NCBI GenBank assembly: GCA_049293015.1
Contig: JBATSB010000129.1
Coordinates: forward strand, 13,131-77,130
Direction: 5' to 3'
Source: UBA2330 sp049293015
GTDB taxonomy: Bacteria; Bacteroidota; Ignavibacteria; Tepidaquicellales; Tepidaquicellaceae
DNA: 64,000 nt
In this document: positions 8,089-17,406 of the stretch, one piece after another
Layout of the letters: every line of letters starts with the position of its first letter
Numbering within the stretch: position 1 is the first letter of the stretch
The notes under the pieces: model-generated
What the model was told of the DNA's origin: nothing
What the model saw: only the letters and a program-made list of their open reading frames with translations
Databases searched by the model: none
Program-made: the position numbers and the translations under genes

Positions 8089-9399
8089 ATGTCCGAACGT
8101 ATTATAATTGATTTTGACGATGATTCTAAAGGTGAAAAAGAGAAATCCGGAAAATTAAATTCGGAAGATAAAAAATCTAAACCCATTGGTCAGGAAAATG
8201 AAAGGATCGAAATAGATCTCAGCGAAGAAATAAATACAATTGAAATCGAGAATATTGAAGAAACTTATGAAGATAAGATATTAAGGAAAAATATTGACTG
8301 TTGTTATAAAGGGACAAGCGGACTTAATAATTATTATGAAAGCAGTCTGAATTTTCCAGAGGGAATTGAAAAAGGCTTCAGCCAGTCTTTCAGAATAAAT
8401 CTGAAGGATGAGTTTTTTAATTCTGTACTTTTTAATAATCGTTATCTTATACTTAGTTCATATACCGGACATGTATATTTTACAGACAGATTTACAGGTT
8501 ATGTGGAACACAAGATGCATATGCAGGAGCAGTCATTTGAAAAGACGGGGCTTGTTATTTCTAATGTTGTATATCTCAATTCGGTCAGGAAGATTTTCAA
8601 ATATGCAGGAACAGGTGAAAAGAAATTTGACTCAGAAGAGATTTACAACACCGATGAGGATACTTTTATATGGAGTAATCTAAACAGACGCGGAAATAAA
8701 ATTCTCTTTACGGAATATTGTAAGGCAGAAGGTATAGCGGAGCTTGTAATTATTGATATAAAATCACCGGAAGAAATTTTTCGGTACAAGATCAGCGTAA
8801 GAAATTCCATAAGCGACAGGATCTGCATTTCAGGCAAAAATGCATTCTTACTTGTAGATTCAAGATTGTTTGTTTTTGACATCGATAAAATGACAGGTGA
8901 GATATTCGATATAAATATACCGGCGGATGAAAATTCTTTTCTTTTTTCTTCGGGTAACAGATTATATATTACAACAATAAGTTATGAATTGTATTATCTG
9001 GATCTGCCTGTAAGGGAAACTGCATTTAAAAGTACAGGAATCAAGAACAGCTATATAAATTCACTCGGAGGATTTGGAGATAATATTTTTACGGGAACGA
9101 TGGAGGGTTGGAAATTATTCAAGTCAACGGGATTGAAAATTTATGAATTCGAAGACGAGTATGAAAACAGGATCGAGTGTATCAGCCGAAATGTAATGGT
9201 GATCTCAAAGAACAACAAAATTGTATTCAGTAATCTCAACAGATTTCAGGAAGCCGAAGGATACGTTATATCTTCTGACAGGCTGAATGAAACAGAATTC
9301 ATAGTGTCGGCAATAATTTCAGAAAATGAAATATTTATTCTGACACGACATGGTATTTTAGAATCTTTTACTAATGATAAATTAAACATACATATCTGA
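8089..9399 (+). CDS. Cytoplasmic beta-propeller-like hypothetical protein
   Basis: The 436-residue protein has no signal peptide. About 55 charged, low-complexity residues (rich in E, K, D) precede a region of short beta-rich repeats: NNRYLILSSYTGHVYFTDRFTG, GKNAFLLVDSRLFVFDIDKMTG, GNRLYITTISYELYYLDL, GDNIFTGTMEGWKLF. Their spacing suggests a six- or seven-bladed propeller of WD40/PQQ type. No catalytic motif is seen. The ATG immediately follows the Sua5 stop and only 3 bases separate its stop from the VWA gene, so it is the third gene of an operon. A scaffold role is inferred from the fold alone. Confidence 0.6.
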   Translation: MSERIIIDFDDDSKGEKEKSGKLNSEDKKSKPIGQENERIEIDLSEEINTIEIENIEETYEDKILRKNIDCCYKGTSGLNNYYESSLNFPEGIEKGFSQSFRINLKDEFFNSVLFNNRYLILSSYTGHVYFTDRFTGYVEHKMHMQEQSFEKTGLVISNVVYLNSVRKIFKYAGTGEKKFDSEEIYNTDEDTFIWSNLNRRGNKILFTEYCKAEGIAELVIIDIKSPEEIFRYKISVRNSISDRICISGKNAFLLVDSRLFVFDIDKMTGEIFDINIPADENSFLFSSGNRLYITTISYELYYLDLPVRETAFKSTGIKNSYINSLGGFGDNIFTGTMEGWKLFKSTGLKIYEFEDEYENRIECISRNVMVISKNNKIVFSNLNRFQEAEGYVISSDRLNETEFIVSAIISENEIFILTRHGILESFTNDKLNIHI

Positions 9400-9402
9400 T
9401 AA

Positions 9403-11073
9403 ATGAACAAAGTCAGGAAAATTATAATAAGTAATTTCAAAAAATTTTTACTTTTAATATTTATTGCAATTGCATCTGATGCAAGTTCGCAGACAGGAAA
9501 CCAGTTCATATTTTTATTTGACAATTCCGGAAGCATGCTGCCGTATTACAGCAGTCCGCAGAGTAATTTCAAGCTGTTCAGTAAAGCACTTATAAAAAAT
9601 TCCGCAAAGGGAAGTGACAAAGCCGGTATATATCTATTTACAAAGACCGATCAGAAGAGGGCTATCAATTCTCCGAAAATGCTTTACAACGGCAGTGCAG
9701 ATGAGATGTTGCCCGATAAGATTTTTATGAAGTTCATTCCGATGAGAGGCAATGATAATCTCACGGGGACGACAGATCTGATAGAAGCACTTGATAAAGG
9801 TATTGCTGCTGTCGAAGGAAATTCTGCTGTGATCTGGCTGATCACAGATAATATAAATGACAACAGCGGAAGTGGTGATTCTTCATATTCCAACACACTT
9901 GAATTTTATAAAAAGCTCAGGTCGGATGCAAATATTCAAAAGATATTATTATATCCGATACCTGAAAAAGCTGAATTCGAGGGTGATGCTGCTAAAGGGT
10001 TTGTAGCATATGGGATTGTATATTCTAAGACACGTCTGTCACAATCTGAGCTGGAAAGTTATGATACAATTCTTAGAGGTGCGGGCATTAAAGAAAAAGC
10101 AATTACATTAAAACCTCTCGACATAGGAACTATAGTACTGAGACCTCAGGTAACACAGAGTAAGATCACAGACGGAAAAATTTATTTTGACGGATCATCT
10201 CTGCGCGGTAAAGGTTTTGAAGAAGGTGAGAAAGTTCAGGAGACTTTCAGCGATCTTACTTTAAAATCAAATCTGTATCCTTACATAATAAAAAGTGCTA
10301 AGCTCAGTGTGGGATTAGATAATTTCACATCGTCAGACTATTCCGTAAAGTCACTCGGTACTCAGACGATCTCTCCTTCCACCGTGAGTAATGTTTCTCC
10401 TGAAGGTGAGGTCACAGGATTTTCCGTAATATTTAATCTTCCCGAGATCACACCAAATTTTTCATTCAATACAATATTCAAAGAGGATTTTACGATAGGC
10501 GGCGATCTGATACTTGAAGTTTCACAGGTTGATATTCTGCTTGATGAAAATTACGTCAACAGATTCAGAGAACTATTTGCGCTGCAGTCTGTACCGGAAA
10601 TATTTCAGCCGGTATTAAAAGATAAAAAGATCATAACAAAAATTCCATTAGAGATAAGAATGAAATACGGTCCGTGGAGATTATTTGTACTGATCGGACT
10701 GATCGCTCTTTTACTCGGATTGATATTATTTTTTCTGTATGTATTATTTAAGAAAAAATGCTTTGGACTTTCTATAGATAACGGACCAGTGCAGGATGTA
10801 TGTCTTGGAGGACTTTCATCATACTCTGTATCTTCGGGAATGTCAGGAGAATTAGGAAAGGTAAAGAAATCAATTTTTGGCGGACTAAGTTTTGAATATT
10901 CAAAGATCACAACAACTCCCGGAATAAATTCAAAACTTACTGAAAATATACCGATAGAAATTCAGTATGAAGATGACGGATTCAGAACCAATTCCGTATC
11001 GTTTATGATCACTGCATCCGAAGAGAGTACAGGTAGAAATCTGGGAGACACTGATGAAAGCGGCATGTATTAA
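9403..11073 (+). CDS. VWA-domain membrane protein
   Basis: The 556-residue protein has an N-terminal signal sequence (basic start, hydrophobic LLLIFIAIASDASSQ) and a von Willebrand factor A domain beginning at QFIFLFDNSGSM. The MIDAS motif DxSxS is intact as D40-N-S42-G-S44, with a further threonine in GTTDLIEAL and an aspartate in VIWLITDN. After a beta-rich middle, one membrane helix (about 424-447, WRLFVLIGLIALLLG onward) and a cytoplasmic tail of about 105 residues follow. The metal-dependent VWA site points to binding of a protein partner in the periplasm. It ends the coupled run that starts at 6656. Confidence 0.75.
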   Translation: MNKVRKIIISNFKKFLLLIFIAIASDASSQTGNQFIFLFDNSGSMLPYYSSPQSNFKLFSKALIKNSAKGSDKAGIYLFTKTDQKRAINSPKMLYNGSADEMLPDKIFMKFIPMRGNDNLTGTTDLIEALDKGIAAVEGNSAVIWLITDNINDNSGSGDSSYSNTLEFYKKLRSDANIQKILLYPIPEKAEFEGDAAKGFVAYGIVYSKTRLSQSELESYDTILRGAGIKEKAITLKPLDIGTIVLRPQVTQSKITDGKIYFDGSSLRGKGFEEGEKVQETFSDLTLKSNLYPYIIKSAKLSVGLDNFTSSDYSVKSLGTQTISPSTVSNVSPEGEVTGFSVIFNLPEITPNFSFNTIFKEDFTIGGDLILEVSQVDILLDENYVNRFRELFALQSVPEIFQPVLKDKKIITKIPLEIRMKYGPWRLFVLIGLIALLLGLILFFLYVLFKKKCFGLSIDNGPVQDVCLGGLSSYSVSSGMSGELGKVKKSIFGGLSFEYSKITTTPGINSKLTENIPIEIQYEDDGFRTNSVSFMITASEESTGRNLGDTDESGMY

Positions 11074-11246
11074 TTTTGCATAGCTCAATAATAAAAATTT
11101 TTAAATTAAATAAATTTTTGATTATACGTTTATTAATTTAGCAGTATAAATAATTTAAATCTGAAAACTGTTTTTCAAATTGTATTAATATTTTTAAGAA
11201 ATTTAAGATCATTTACATATGAAAATACAGTTTAAAAAAAAGAGTA

Positions 11247-14200
11247 ATGGTAATCAAAAAATTTATAATTCTCATTCCGTTTCTTTTTATCACTACTTAT
11301 GTGTATTCTCAACAGAATCCAAATTATAAATCCATTACAACACAGATCGGAAACAGAGACACGCTTATTACTCTTCCCGAAAAATTCATTATACCTTTTT
11401 CAGAAATTCTTACATTACAAAATAAAATTCTGACTCCAGTCAGTGATTATAAACTTGATCAGCGGCAGGGCATTATTATATTAAGCAAAGATCTCTTCAG
11501 CAAGTATGAGCTGGATACTTTTCAAATCTATAGTCTGCGTACGGATTACGATGTATTTCCTTATGACATTAAAGAAGAGTATTCAAATTTTGAGATCATC
11601 ACTGAGCTTGATACGATCACCGGGGATTCAGTAATGATCGCAACTCAGAACAAAGATTTCATGGGAAGTTTATTTGAAGGGACGGACCTTCAGAAGTCGG
11701 GAAGTTTATTCAGAGGAGTTACATTAGGTTCGAACAGAGACCTTTCCCTAAATTCAGGATTTCGTCTTCAGCTTAACGGAAAACTTACCGACGACCTTGA
11801 GATCAATGCTGCTCTTACTGATGAGTCAACACCTATTCAGCCCGAAGGAAATACACAGAAGCTTCAGGAACTTGACAATGTTTTCATAGAACTTAAAGGA
11901 CAGGATTTTACGGGAACGATTGGAGATATTAAAATTGATTTTGTAAATACACAGTTCACAAATTTTTCAAGGAAGATACAGGGTGCAAAGGGATTTGGCT
12001 CATACGGAAATGGTCTCGGAGATCTATTGCTGGCAGGCGCTGTACAGAGAGGAAAATATAATACCAATGCATTCAACGGAACGGACGGAATACAGGGACC
12101 GTATTATCTGATCGGACGGGATAATGAACTTAACATACTTGTATTGTCAGGAACTGAAACAGTCTATCTCGACGGAATTCAAATGCTGCGGGGTGAACAG
12201 GCAGATTATACAATTGATTACGGAATCGGGACAATTACATTTACAAACAACAGGGTCATAACAGTTGCTTCGAGAGTAATAGTTGATTTTGAATATACAG
12301 ACAGAGAATATACACGGACACTTATTTCAGGAGCAAACAATCTGAATCTTCTGAGCAATAAATTAAAGATCGCTTTTTCTTATGTGAATGAAGATGACAA
12401 TGAAGATAAACCGATTGATTTTACATTAACGGAAACTGATAAAGAAATTCTTTCACAGGCAGGAGACAACAGATTAAACGCTGTGGTATCGGGAGTTCAA
12501 TTTGTCGGCAGGGACAGTGCAGGAATTGGTTTAGGTCTTTATGTAAAATCAGATACGTTAATAAATTCTGAGACAATAGTTTATTACAAGTATTTACCAA
12601 ATGATTCCAATGCTTTATATCAGGTTGCTTTTTCATTTGTAGGACAGTCGAAGGGTAATTACTTACAGAACAGTTCTCTGCAATATACTTTTAACGGACT
12701 ATCTCAGGGAAGTTTTGATACGGTGGTTTTTATACCATTGCCAAATTCATATCAGATCGCTGACATAAATTTAAATTACGAATCATCTCCTCAAAAAGAA
12801 TTTACTATGAATCTTGAGTCAGCATTCTCTACATTTGATGCCAACAAATTTTCAGATGCAGATGATAACAATAATGTTGGTGTAGCATTGTTTGGAACGA
12901 TAGGATTGAGTAAACAGAATTTTAACTTTCTAGGCACAAAGATCAACGCATTAGAATTGAAACTAAAAAGTAAAATAGTAAATAAATTATTTGTACCCTT
13001 AGAAAGATATAACCCTGTAGAATTTTACAGGCAGTATGACATTCAGGATTCGAATAAACTCACAGAGGATCTAAGAGAGGCATCATTATTTGTAGCTCCT
13101 GTTGATTATATAAAATTCAATGCTCAGTTCGGACAGCTTTTGAGAGGTGACGGATTTAATTCGTTAAGGACATCGGGAGAATTTGTAATGAGCGACGATA
13201 CAAAAAAAATTCCTGATCTGTTTTATAATGTAGAATACATTAGTACAGATAATTCTTATATAAATACTAACAGTGTATGGCTGAGGCAGACCGGCAGCGC
13301 AGGATACAAAAAGTATCTGGGTGATTTTTCATTTGACAATCCTAATCTCGAACTAAAATTTGATTTCCACCAGGAGAACAGAAAAAATATTGTGCCCGGT
13401 CAATCGGGAGACAGTCTTCTTTCGGGTAGCTTATCCTTTTATGAGGTAATCCCAAATTTCTCTATTAATAATTTCTTTGATCTAAATTTTTATACGGCTT
13501 TCAGATTCAGAATGGACAATCAGCCGATAAACGGAATAATGCAGGAAGAATCCGAAACATTCACGCAGACCTATGGATTAAGATACGGGGGAGTTCAATG
13601 GGTTTCGACATTTCTTGAGCTTTCATTCAGGAAAAAAGAATATACTGACGAATTTATATCTGAGACAAATACAAATAACAATTCCTTGTTGGTAAACTGG
13701 CAGACTAGATTAGATCCGCTGGCAGGTTCATTCCTTACAGATCTTTTATATAATACTTCAAGTGAGAGGGAAGCAAAGACAGAAAGGGTGTATGTAGAAG
13801 TAAGAGTGGGAGAAGGAAATTATATATATGTCGGTGATCTGAACGCTAATGGACTGAAAGATGAGAATGAATTTCAGCTTACAAATTTTGATGATGGAAA
13901 TTATATAAGGATCAATCAGCCGACTGCTGAATTATTTCCTGTGACGGTATTGAACACTTCAGCGAGAGTCACGCTAAAGCCTGCGAGATATTTTAACATA
14001 TCGGGAAATAATTTTCTTTCTGAAGTAATGAGAAATTTTACTACAGAAAGTTATGTACGTATCGAGGAGAACAGCAAGAATCCTAATACAGATGACATTT
14101 ATTTTTTAAAGTTCAGTACTTTTCAAAATGATTCGAACACTTTATTCGGCACAAACATTTTCCAGCAGGACATTAATTTTTTTGAATACAATACTGCATA

Positions 14201-14792
14201 TTCATTAAAGCTGAGATACATACAGCAGCAGACAATGAATCAGTTTGTCAGCGGCAATGAAAGATTTTTTGGAATTCAGAAACTTGTAAAGCTCAAACTC
14301 GGACTGACTACTGACATAACAACGTTTTTTGAATATACAAACAGAGTGGACAGAAACGATGCGCCATCAAATTCTGTCCGTAACAGAAATATAAAATCAG
14401 AAGGTATCTCAGGTGATTTTTCATATATGCCGATACCTGAAATAGAGAGCGGTTTTCAGTTGAACTTTGCATCCGCTCTTGATTACTATCCGACGATACC
14501 TACGCAAGCCGATATTAACTCTATACTGTTTAGAATAATTTATTCATTTACGTTATCAGGAAGAGTCAGGGCTGAAATTCAAAGAGATAACATAAATATA
14601 AATAATCCTGATGCAATTTATCCTTATGAATTAACAAACGGAAAACCTGTCGGCAACAGTATTTTATGGAGACTTTTATTTGATTACAGTATAAGTAAAA
14701 ATCTGCAGGCGACATTTAATTATGATGGAAGAGCAGAAAGTAACAGGAATATCATTCATACGGGACGCGCAGAGATAAAGGCGTTTTTTTAG
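11247..14792 (+). CDS. Large putative outer-membrane beta-barrel / surface protein (1181 residues)
   Basis: A signal peptide (MVIKKFIILIPFLFITTYVYSQ) leads into an N-terminal soluble region and then a very long run of alternating beta strands ending KAFF, a C-terminal aromatic typical of outer-membrane barrels. Features include GSLFRGVTLGSNRDLSLNSG (plug-like), LQLNGKLTDDLEINAALTDE and a hairpin motif GEQADYTIDYGIGTITFTNN. That motif recalls the [G-x-DY-x-IDY-x-x-G-x-I-x-F] units of the Bacteroidetes surface protein SprA. The resemblance is by eye and I do not claim orthology. Calcium-binding-like DLNANGLKDENEF appears near residue 872. It is preceded by 173 bases of AT-rich DNA and ends at the palindromes at 14804. 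Confidence 0.6.
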   Translation: MVIKKFIILIPFLFITTYVYSQQNPNYKSITTQIGNRDTLITLPEKFIIPFSEILTLQNKILTPVSDYKLDQRQGIIILSKDLFSKYELDTFQIYSLRTDYDVFPYDIKEEYSNFEIITELDTITGDSVMIATQNKDFMGSLFEGTDLQKSGSLFRGVTLGSNRDLSLNSGFRLQLNGKLTDDLEINAALTDESTPIQPEGNTQKLQELDNVFIELKGQDFTGTIGDIKIDFVNTQFTNFSRKIQGAKGFGSYGNGLGDLLLAGAVQRGKYNTNAFNGTDGIQGPYYLIGRDNELNILVLSGTETVYLDGIQMLRGEQADYTIDYGIGTITFTNNRVITVASRVIVDFEYTDREYTRTLISGANNLNLLSNKLKIAFSYVNEDDNEDKPIDFTLTETDKEILSQAGDNRLNAVVSGVQFVGRDSAGIGLGLYVKSDTLINSETIVYYKYLPNDSNALYQVAFSFVGQSKGNYLQNSSLQYTFNGLSQGSFDTVVFIPLPNSYQIADINLNYESSPQKEFTMNLESAFSTFDANKFSDADDNNNVGVALFGTIGLSKQNFNFLGTKINALELKLKSKIVNKLFVPLERYNPVEFYRQYDIQDSNKLTEDLREASLFVAPVDYIKFNAQFGQLLRGDGFNSLRTSGEFVMSDDTKKIPDLFYNVEYISTDNSYINTNSVWLRQTGSAGYKKYLGDFSFDNPNLELKFDFHQENRKNIVPGQSGDSLLSGSLSFYEVIPNFSINNFFDLNFYTAFRFRMDNQPINGIMQEESETFTQTYGLRYGGVQWVSTFLELSFRKKEYTDEFISETNTNNNSLLVNWQTRLDPLAGSFLTDLLYNTSSEREAKTERVYVEVRVGEGNYIYVGDLNANGLKDENEFQLTNFDDGNYIRINQPTAELFPVTVLNTSARVTLKPARYFNISGNNFLSEVMRNFTTESYVRIEENSKNPNTDDIYFLKFSTFQNDSNTLFGTNIFQQDINFFEYNTAYSLKLRYIQQQTMNQFVSGNERFFGIQKLVKLKLGLTTDITTFFEYTNRVDRNDAPSNSVRNRNIKSEGISGDFSYMPIPEIESGFQLNFASALDYYPTIPTQADINSILFRIIYSFTLSGRVRAEIQRDNININNPDAIYPYELTNGKPVGNSILWRLLFDYSISKNLQATFNYDGRAESNRNIIHTGRAEIKAFF

Positions 14793-14803
14793 ATTTCAGT
14801 AGT

Positions 14804-14851
14804 ACAGATTAGTAATCTGTATTCCGTTTACACACAGATTAATAATCTGTG
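14804..14851. repeat. Two tandem copies of a 17-19 bp palindrome
   Basis: Copy 1 (14804-14820) is ACAGATTA-G-TAATCTGT. Copy 2 (14833-14851) is CACAGATTA-A-TAATCTGTG. Both are perfect about an odd centre. They sit between two convergent genes, could fold as hairpins on either strand, and may terminate transcription. Copy 2 contains the stop codon of the gene at 14839-15435. Confidence 0.8.
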
Positions 14852-15435
14852 CTATTTTCCAGATCAGAAATATTATCAATGTCCGTTAATACTTTTAATA
14901 AAAAATAGCTTTTATCACGTACATCAATTTTATCAATTGTTTGCTGAAGAACTTTTTCCGTACTCCATTCAATATCTTCGAACAATTCATCTGCTGAACT
15001 TTTCTGTCCGAGAAGATAGTAACCACCGTCATTTGCAGGTCCGAGGACGAAGTCAAATTCGTTAAGCTTTTCAAAAGCTTCATTTAAAATATTTTCATCA
15101 AGGTCAGCACAGTCGGTTCCAATGATAACAATTTTTTCATAATCTAAGGACAGAATTTCCTTAAATGCATTTTTCATTTTTTCACCAAGGTCATTTCCCT
15201 TTTGCAAATACTGTATAAAATTTTCATCAAAGAGAACATCATCTTTACTGTCAGAAAGATATAAAAATTTATCACAGCTTAAATTTTTTGTGTTGGCATA
15301 AGAGCGGTAAAGAAGTTTAAGATAAATTTCAAATGCTTTGTCGTCTCCAAGGTCTGCAGCGAGTCTTGTTTTCACTTTGCCGGGTACAGGGTTTTTTGCA
15401 AAAATTATCAGAGCTTCTTTATAATTTTTTTCCAT
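14839..15435 (-). CDS. TIGR04282-type glycosyltransferase (DUF2064; arsenosugar / rSAM-selenodomain associated)
   Basis: The 198-residue protein has the GT-A-like nucleotidyl/glycosyl transferase core of the DUF2064 family. Its signatures are FAKNPVPGKVKTRLA (12-26), IIGTDCADLD in the middle and LGPANDGGYYLLG. The family is named from its repeated co-occurrence with ArsS-type radical SAM proteins, one of which is at 24487 here. Its start overlaps the stop of the upstream membrane transferase gene (TAATG), showing translational coupling. The last residues STDY and the TAA come from the palindrome at 14833-14851, so the native C terminus may have been altered. Sugar donor and acceptor are unknown. 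Confidence 0.82.
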   Translation of the reverse strand: MEKNYKEALIIFAKNPVPGKVKTRLAADLGDDKAFEIYLKLLYRSYANTKNLSCDKFLYLSDSKDDVLFDENFIQYLQKGNDLGEKMKNAFKEILSLDYEKIVIIGTDCADLDENILNEAFEKLNEFDFVLGPANDGGYYLLGQKSSADELFEDIEWSTEKVLQQTIDKIDVRDKSYFLLKVLTDIDNISDLENSTDY

Positions 15436-16775
15436 TAAGTAATTTCTTTAGTGGTTAATAAATTATCCTGATCCGCATTTTTTAATTTTTTAAAATCTAA
15501 AAATAAGAGAACTAATACACCAACATATTCTATCATCAGAACAGGAAATACATCTTCCCATATACCTGTACTCAGATAATAGTAGACCGTGAGATTTGTA
15601 AGAGCTATGATCCCCGTCCAGTAAATGGAAGTATAACTGAAGTACAACGGCAGCATCATTACGAGAACAGACAAGTACCAGGGGTGAACGGTATGTGAAA
15701 AAAGAAAATAGAATATTAAAATGAATGTAATCTTTTTTATGAAATCGGTTTTTGAGAATAAAATAGTGAAGTATGAAATGACAAAAAATATAAGTAGCAT
15801 CTTTCTAGTGACTGCATGGTCGTTAATTCCTGTGAGTTCTGACAGAAATAAAATTATTTTATAAATGAGATTATTTGAATACCAGTGTGTCATATAATTT
15901 CCCATCACCTGAAAAATATTTATAATGCCCTCTCTGTAGAAGTAAATAATTGAAAATGGCAGAAGAAAGAAAATAATATTCTTCAGTATTTTGATTAAAG
16001 AAATTTCCTGTTTGTAAAAATAAAGAAGCAGTACAGGCAGAAACATGAGTGAATAGGTTTTGCTTAAAACCGATATACCGAGGAAAAGTAGAGAGAGCGG
16101 GAGGTTTTTATTTAATGTAAAATAAATACATCCCGACAGAAAAAAGATCAGCACAATATCGATATGTGCATTCAGAAAAAATTCGAGAATTATCAGAGGT
16201 GAGAATGCATAAAGAATTATTGATGACGAACTGAGATCCATTTTTTTGAGACATCCTAAAATGAAAAGCATTATACCGATGTCAAATATCAGATAAATAA
16301 TTTTCAACCCAGCAGCGCTGTGAGGTGAAAAGAGATAACCGAAATAGAAAATGATCTGTGACACCGGTGGATAAATCGTTTTGATGTCGGGGAAGGAGAC
16401 GTTCGGATAGATGACTTCATCGTGTAATTCAGTAAGCTCAAGCGGCGAATACATATAAGGATCCGTACCTTCGCTCTGAACTTTTCCGTCCCAGAGGTAA
16501 CGGTAATAATCATCTGATGTCATAGGAGTCTGTAAGATCAGCACCAGCCGCAATACAATTGCGGCAAACAAAACCCACCTAACATCATCCTTCCAAAATT
16601 CACTTTTCTTGTTCCTAAAATACAGGATCAAGTACATCGCAAAGCTTACTCCAAAGACAACTATATACAAGACCACTTTGTCTTCTTTTGAAATGTCGAC
16701 GAAGTAAAATGACATCAGCGACAATAAATATATAAGCAGGCACAGAATGTTGTATTTGTCTTTGAGAAAAATCAA
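15435..16775 (-). CDS. GT-C fold polytopic glycosyltransferase
   Basis: The 446-residue protein has about 11-12 membrane helices. After the second to third helix comes SDDYYRYLWDGKV (87-99), followed by TDPYMYSP and TIYPPVSQ. This acidic first-loop pattern is that of lipid-phosphate-sugar dependent GT-C mannosyltransferases (the ALG/PIG-M/MptB-like group). The DD of SDDYY is the probable catalytic/metal site. It is coupled to the TIGR04282 gene downstream. Upstream lies a 631-base repeat-filled gap, so it may have its own promoter. A role in transferring a sugar from a polyprenyl phosphate on the periplasmic side is inferred from the fold. Confidence 0.75.
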   Translation of the reverse strand: MIFLKDKYNILCLLIYLLSLMSFYFVDISKEDKVVLYIVVFGVSFAMYLILYFRNKKSEFWKDDVRWVLFAAIVLRLVLILQTPMTSDDYYRYLWDGKVQSEGTDPYMYSPLELTELHDEVIYPNVSFPDIKTIYPPVSQIIFYFGYLFSPHSAAGLKIIYLIFDIGIMLFILGCLKKMDLSSSSIILYAFSPLIILEFFLNAHIDIVLIFFLSGCIYFTLNKNLPLSLLFLGISVLSKTYSLMFLPVLLLYFYKQEISLIKILKNIIFFLLPFSIIYFYREGIINIFQVMGNYMTHWYSNNLIYKIILFLSELTGINDHAVTRKMLLIFFVISYFTILFSKTDFIKKITFILIFYFLFSHTVHPWYLSVLVMMLPLYFSYTSIYWTGIIALTNLTVYYYLSTGIWEDVFPVLMIEYVGVLVLLFLDFKKLKNADQDNLLTTKEIT

Positions 16776-16785
16776 GTGAGGTTAT

Positions 16786-16881
16786 ATGAATTAAAAATTA
16801 GGAATTAAGAATTAAAAATTATTACAAAGTTATGAGTAGAGGGAATCAATTTCAAATTACAAATTTCAGATTTCAAATAAC
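16786..16881. repeat. Two heptanucleotide arrays in a 631-base intergenic region
   Basis: Five units at 16786-16820 (ATGAATT, AAAAATT, AGGAATT, AAGAATT, AAAAATT) and five at 16847-16881 (CAATTTC, AAATTAC, AAATTTC, AGATTTC, AAATAAC) keep an exact 7-base period. The gap 16776-17406 holds no convincing gene. Besides these arrays it contains the hairpin repeats described in the next entries. Confidence 0.65.
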
Positions 16882-16926
16882 AAAAACTGGAAATCCTTTT
16901 ATCTAAAAATTCCCGATTCAGATTTT

Positions 16927-17227
16927 ATAGATAAGTTTCGTGTGGATTCCCGCTACAAGCACGCGGGAATGACGAGTAGGGGGATTTACGAATAATACCA
17001 TTTAGAAAATTTTAATTTTGAGCCGTTGTTGGTCTTAGGGAGCGGAGCGAGCGTGACCAACAACAAACGTAAACGATAATTCGGCAGATGCAGGATGTTG
17101 GTGGCCAAAAAATTTGAGTAAGTTGTACAGTGGAATATAAATTTAAAGAACAAACTTTTTAGAACACCAACATCGGCGAAAATATAGATAAGTTTCGTGT
17201 GGATTCCCTCTAGGAGCACGAGGGAAT
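16927..17227. repeat. Pair of direct repeats each ending in a covarying hairpin
   Basis: A 25-base sequence (16927-16951, containing GATAAGTTTCGTGTGGATTC) is repeated exactly at 17184-17208. Each copy runs into a stem: ATTCCCGC/GCGGGAAT in copy 1 (16946-16970) and ATTCCCTC/GAGGGAAT in copy 2 (17203-17227). The G-C pair of copy 1 is a T-A pair in copy 2, a compensatory change. Short tails (GCGAGTAGGGGGA / GACGAGTAGGGGGA, then TTACGAAT) are also shared. The form fits a REP/BIME-type or MITE-like dispersed element. Confidence 0.75.
17025..17174. repeat. Two stem-loops between the paired direct repeats
   Basis: Stem 1: GTTGTTGGTC (17025-17034) pairs with GACCAACAAC (17055-17064) around a loop rich in GAGCG. 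Stem 2: GATGTTGGTG (17094-17103) pairs with CACCAACATC (17165-17174) around a 61-base loop. Both stems are 10 bp and perfect. They could be parts of a mobile repeat or of a structured RNA. No coding role is seen. Confidence 0.6.
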
Positions 17228-17266
17228 GACAAATTTTGGGGAACTTGCAGGAATGGCGAGTAGGGG

Positions 17267-17294
17267 GAATTACGAATTACGAATTACGAATATT
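17267..17294. repeat. Heptanucleotide array, GAATTAC x3 plus one variant
   Basis: GAATTAC is repeated three times exactly (17267-17287) and is followed by GAATATT. Confidence 0.75.
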
Positions 17295-17406
17295 AAAATA
17301 TAGAAAATTTTAATATATATTTGTTGTTTGAAAATTTAAGAAGAAGGTACAATATGAAAATTTTGAAAACCCTGAATTTCCTTTAATCCTGAAAATCCCG
17401 GTTAAA

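Noticed and set aside
16986..17219. 77-residue minus-strand frame in the repeat region
   Set aside because: It spans the stem-loops and the second direct repeat, and has no conserved protein character.
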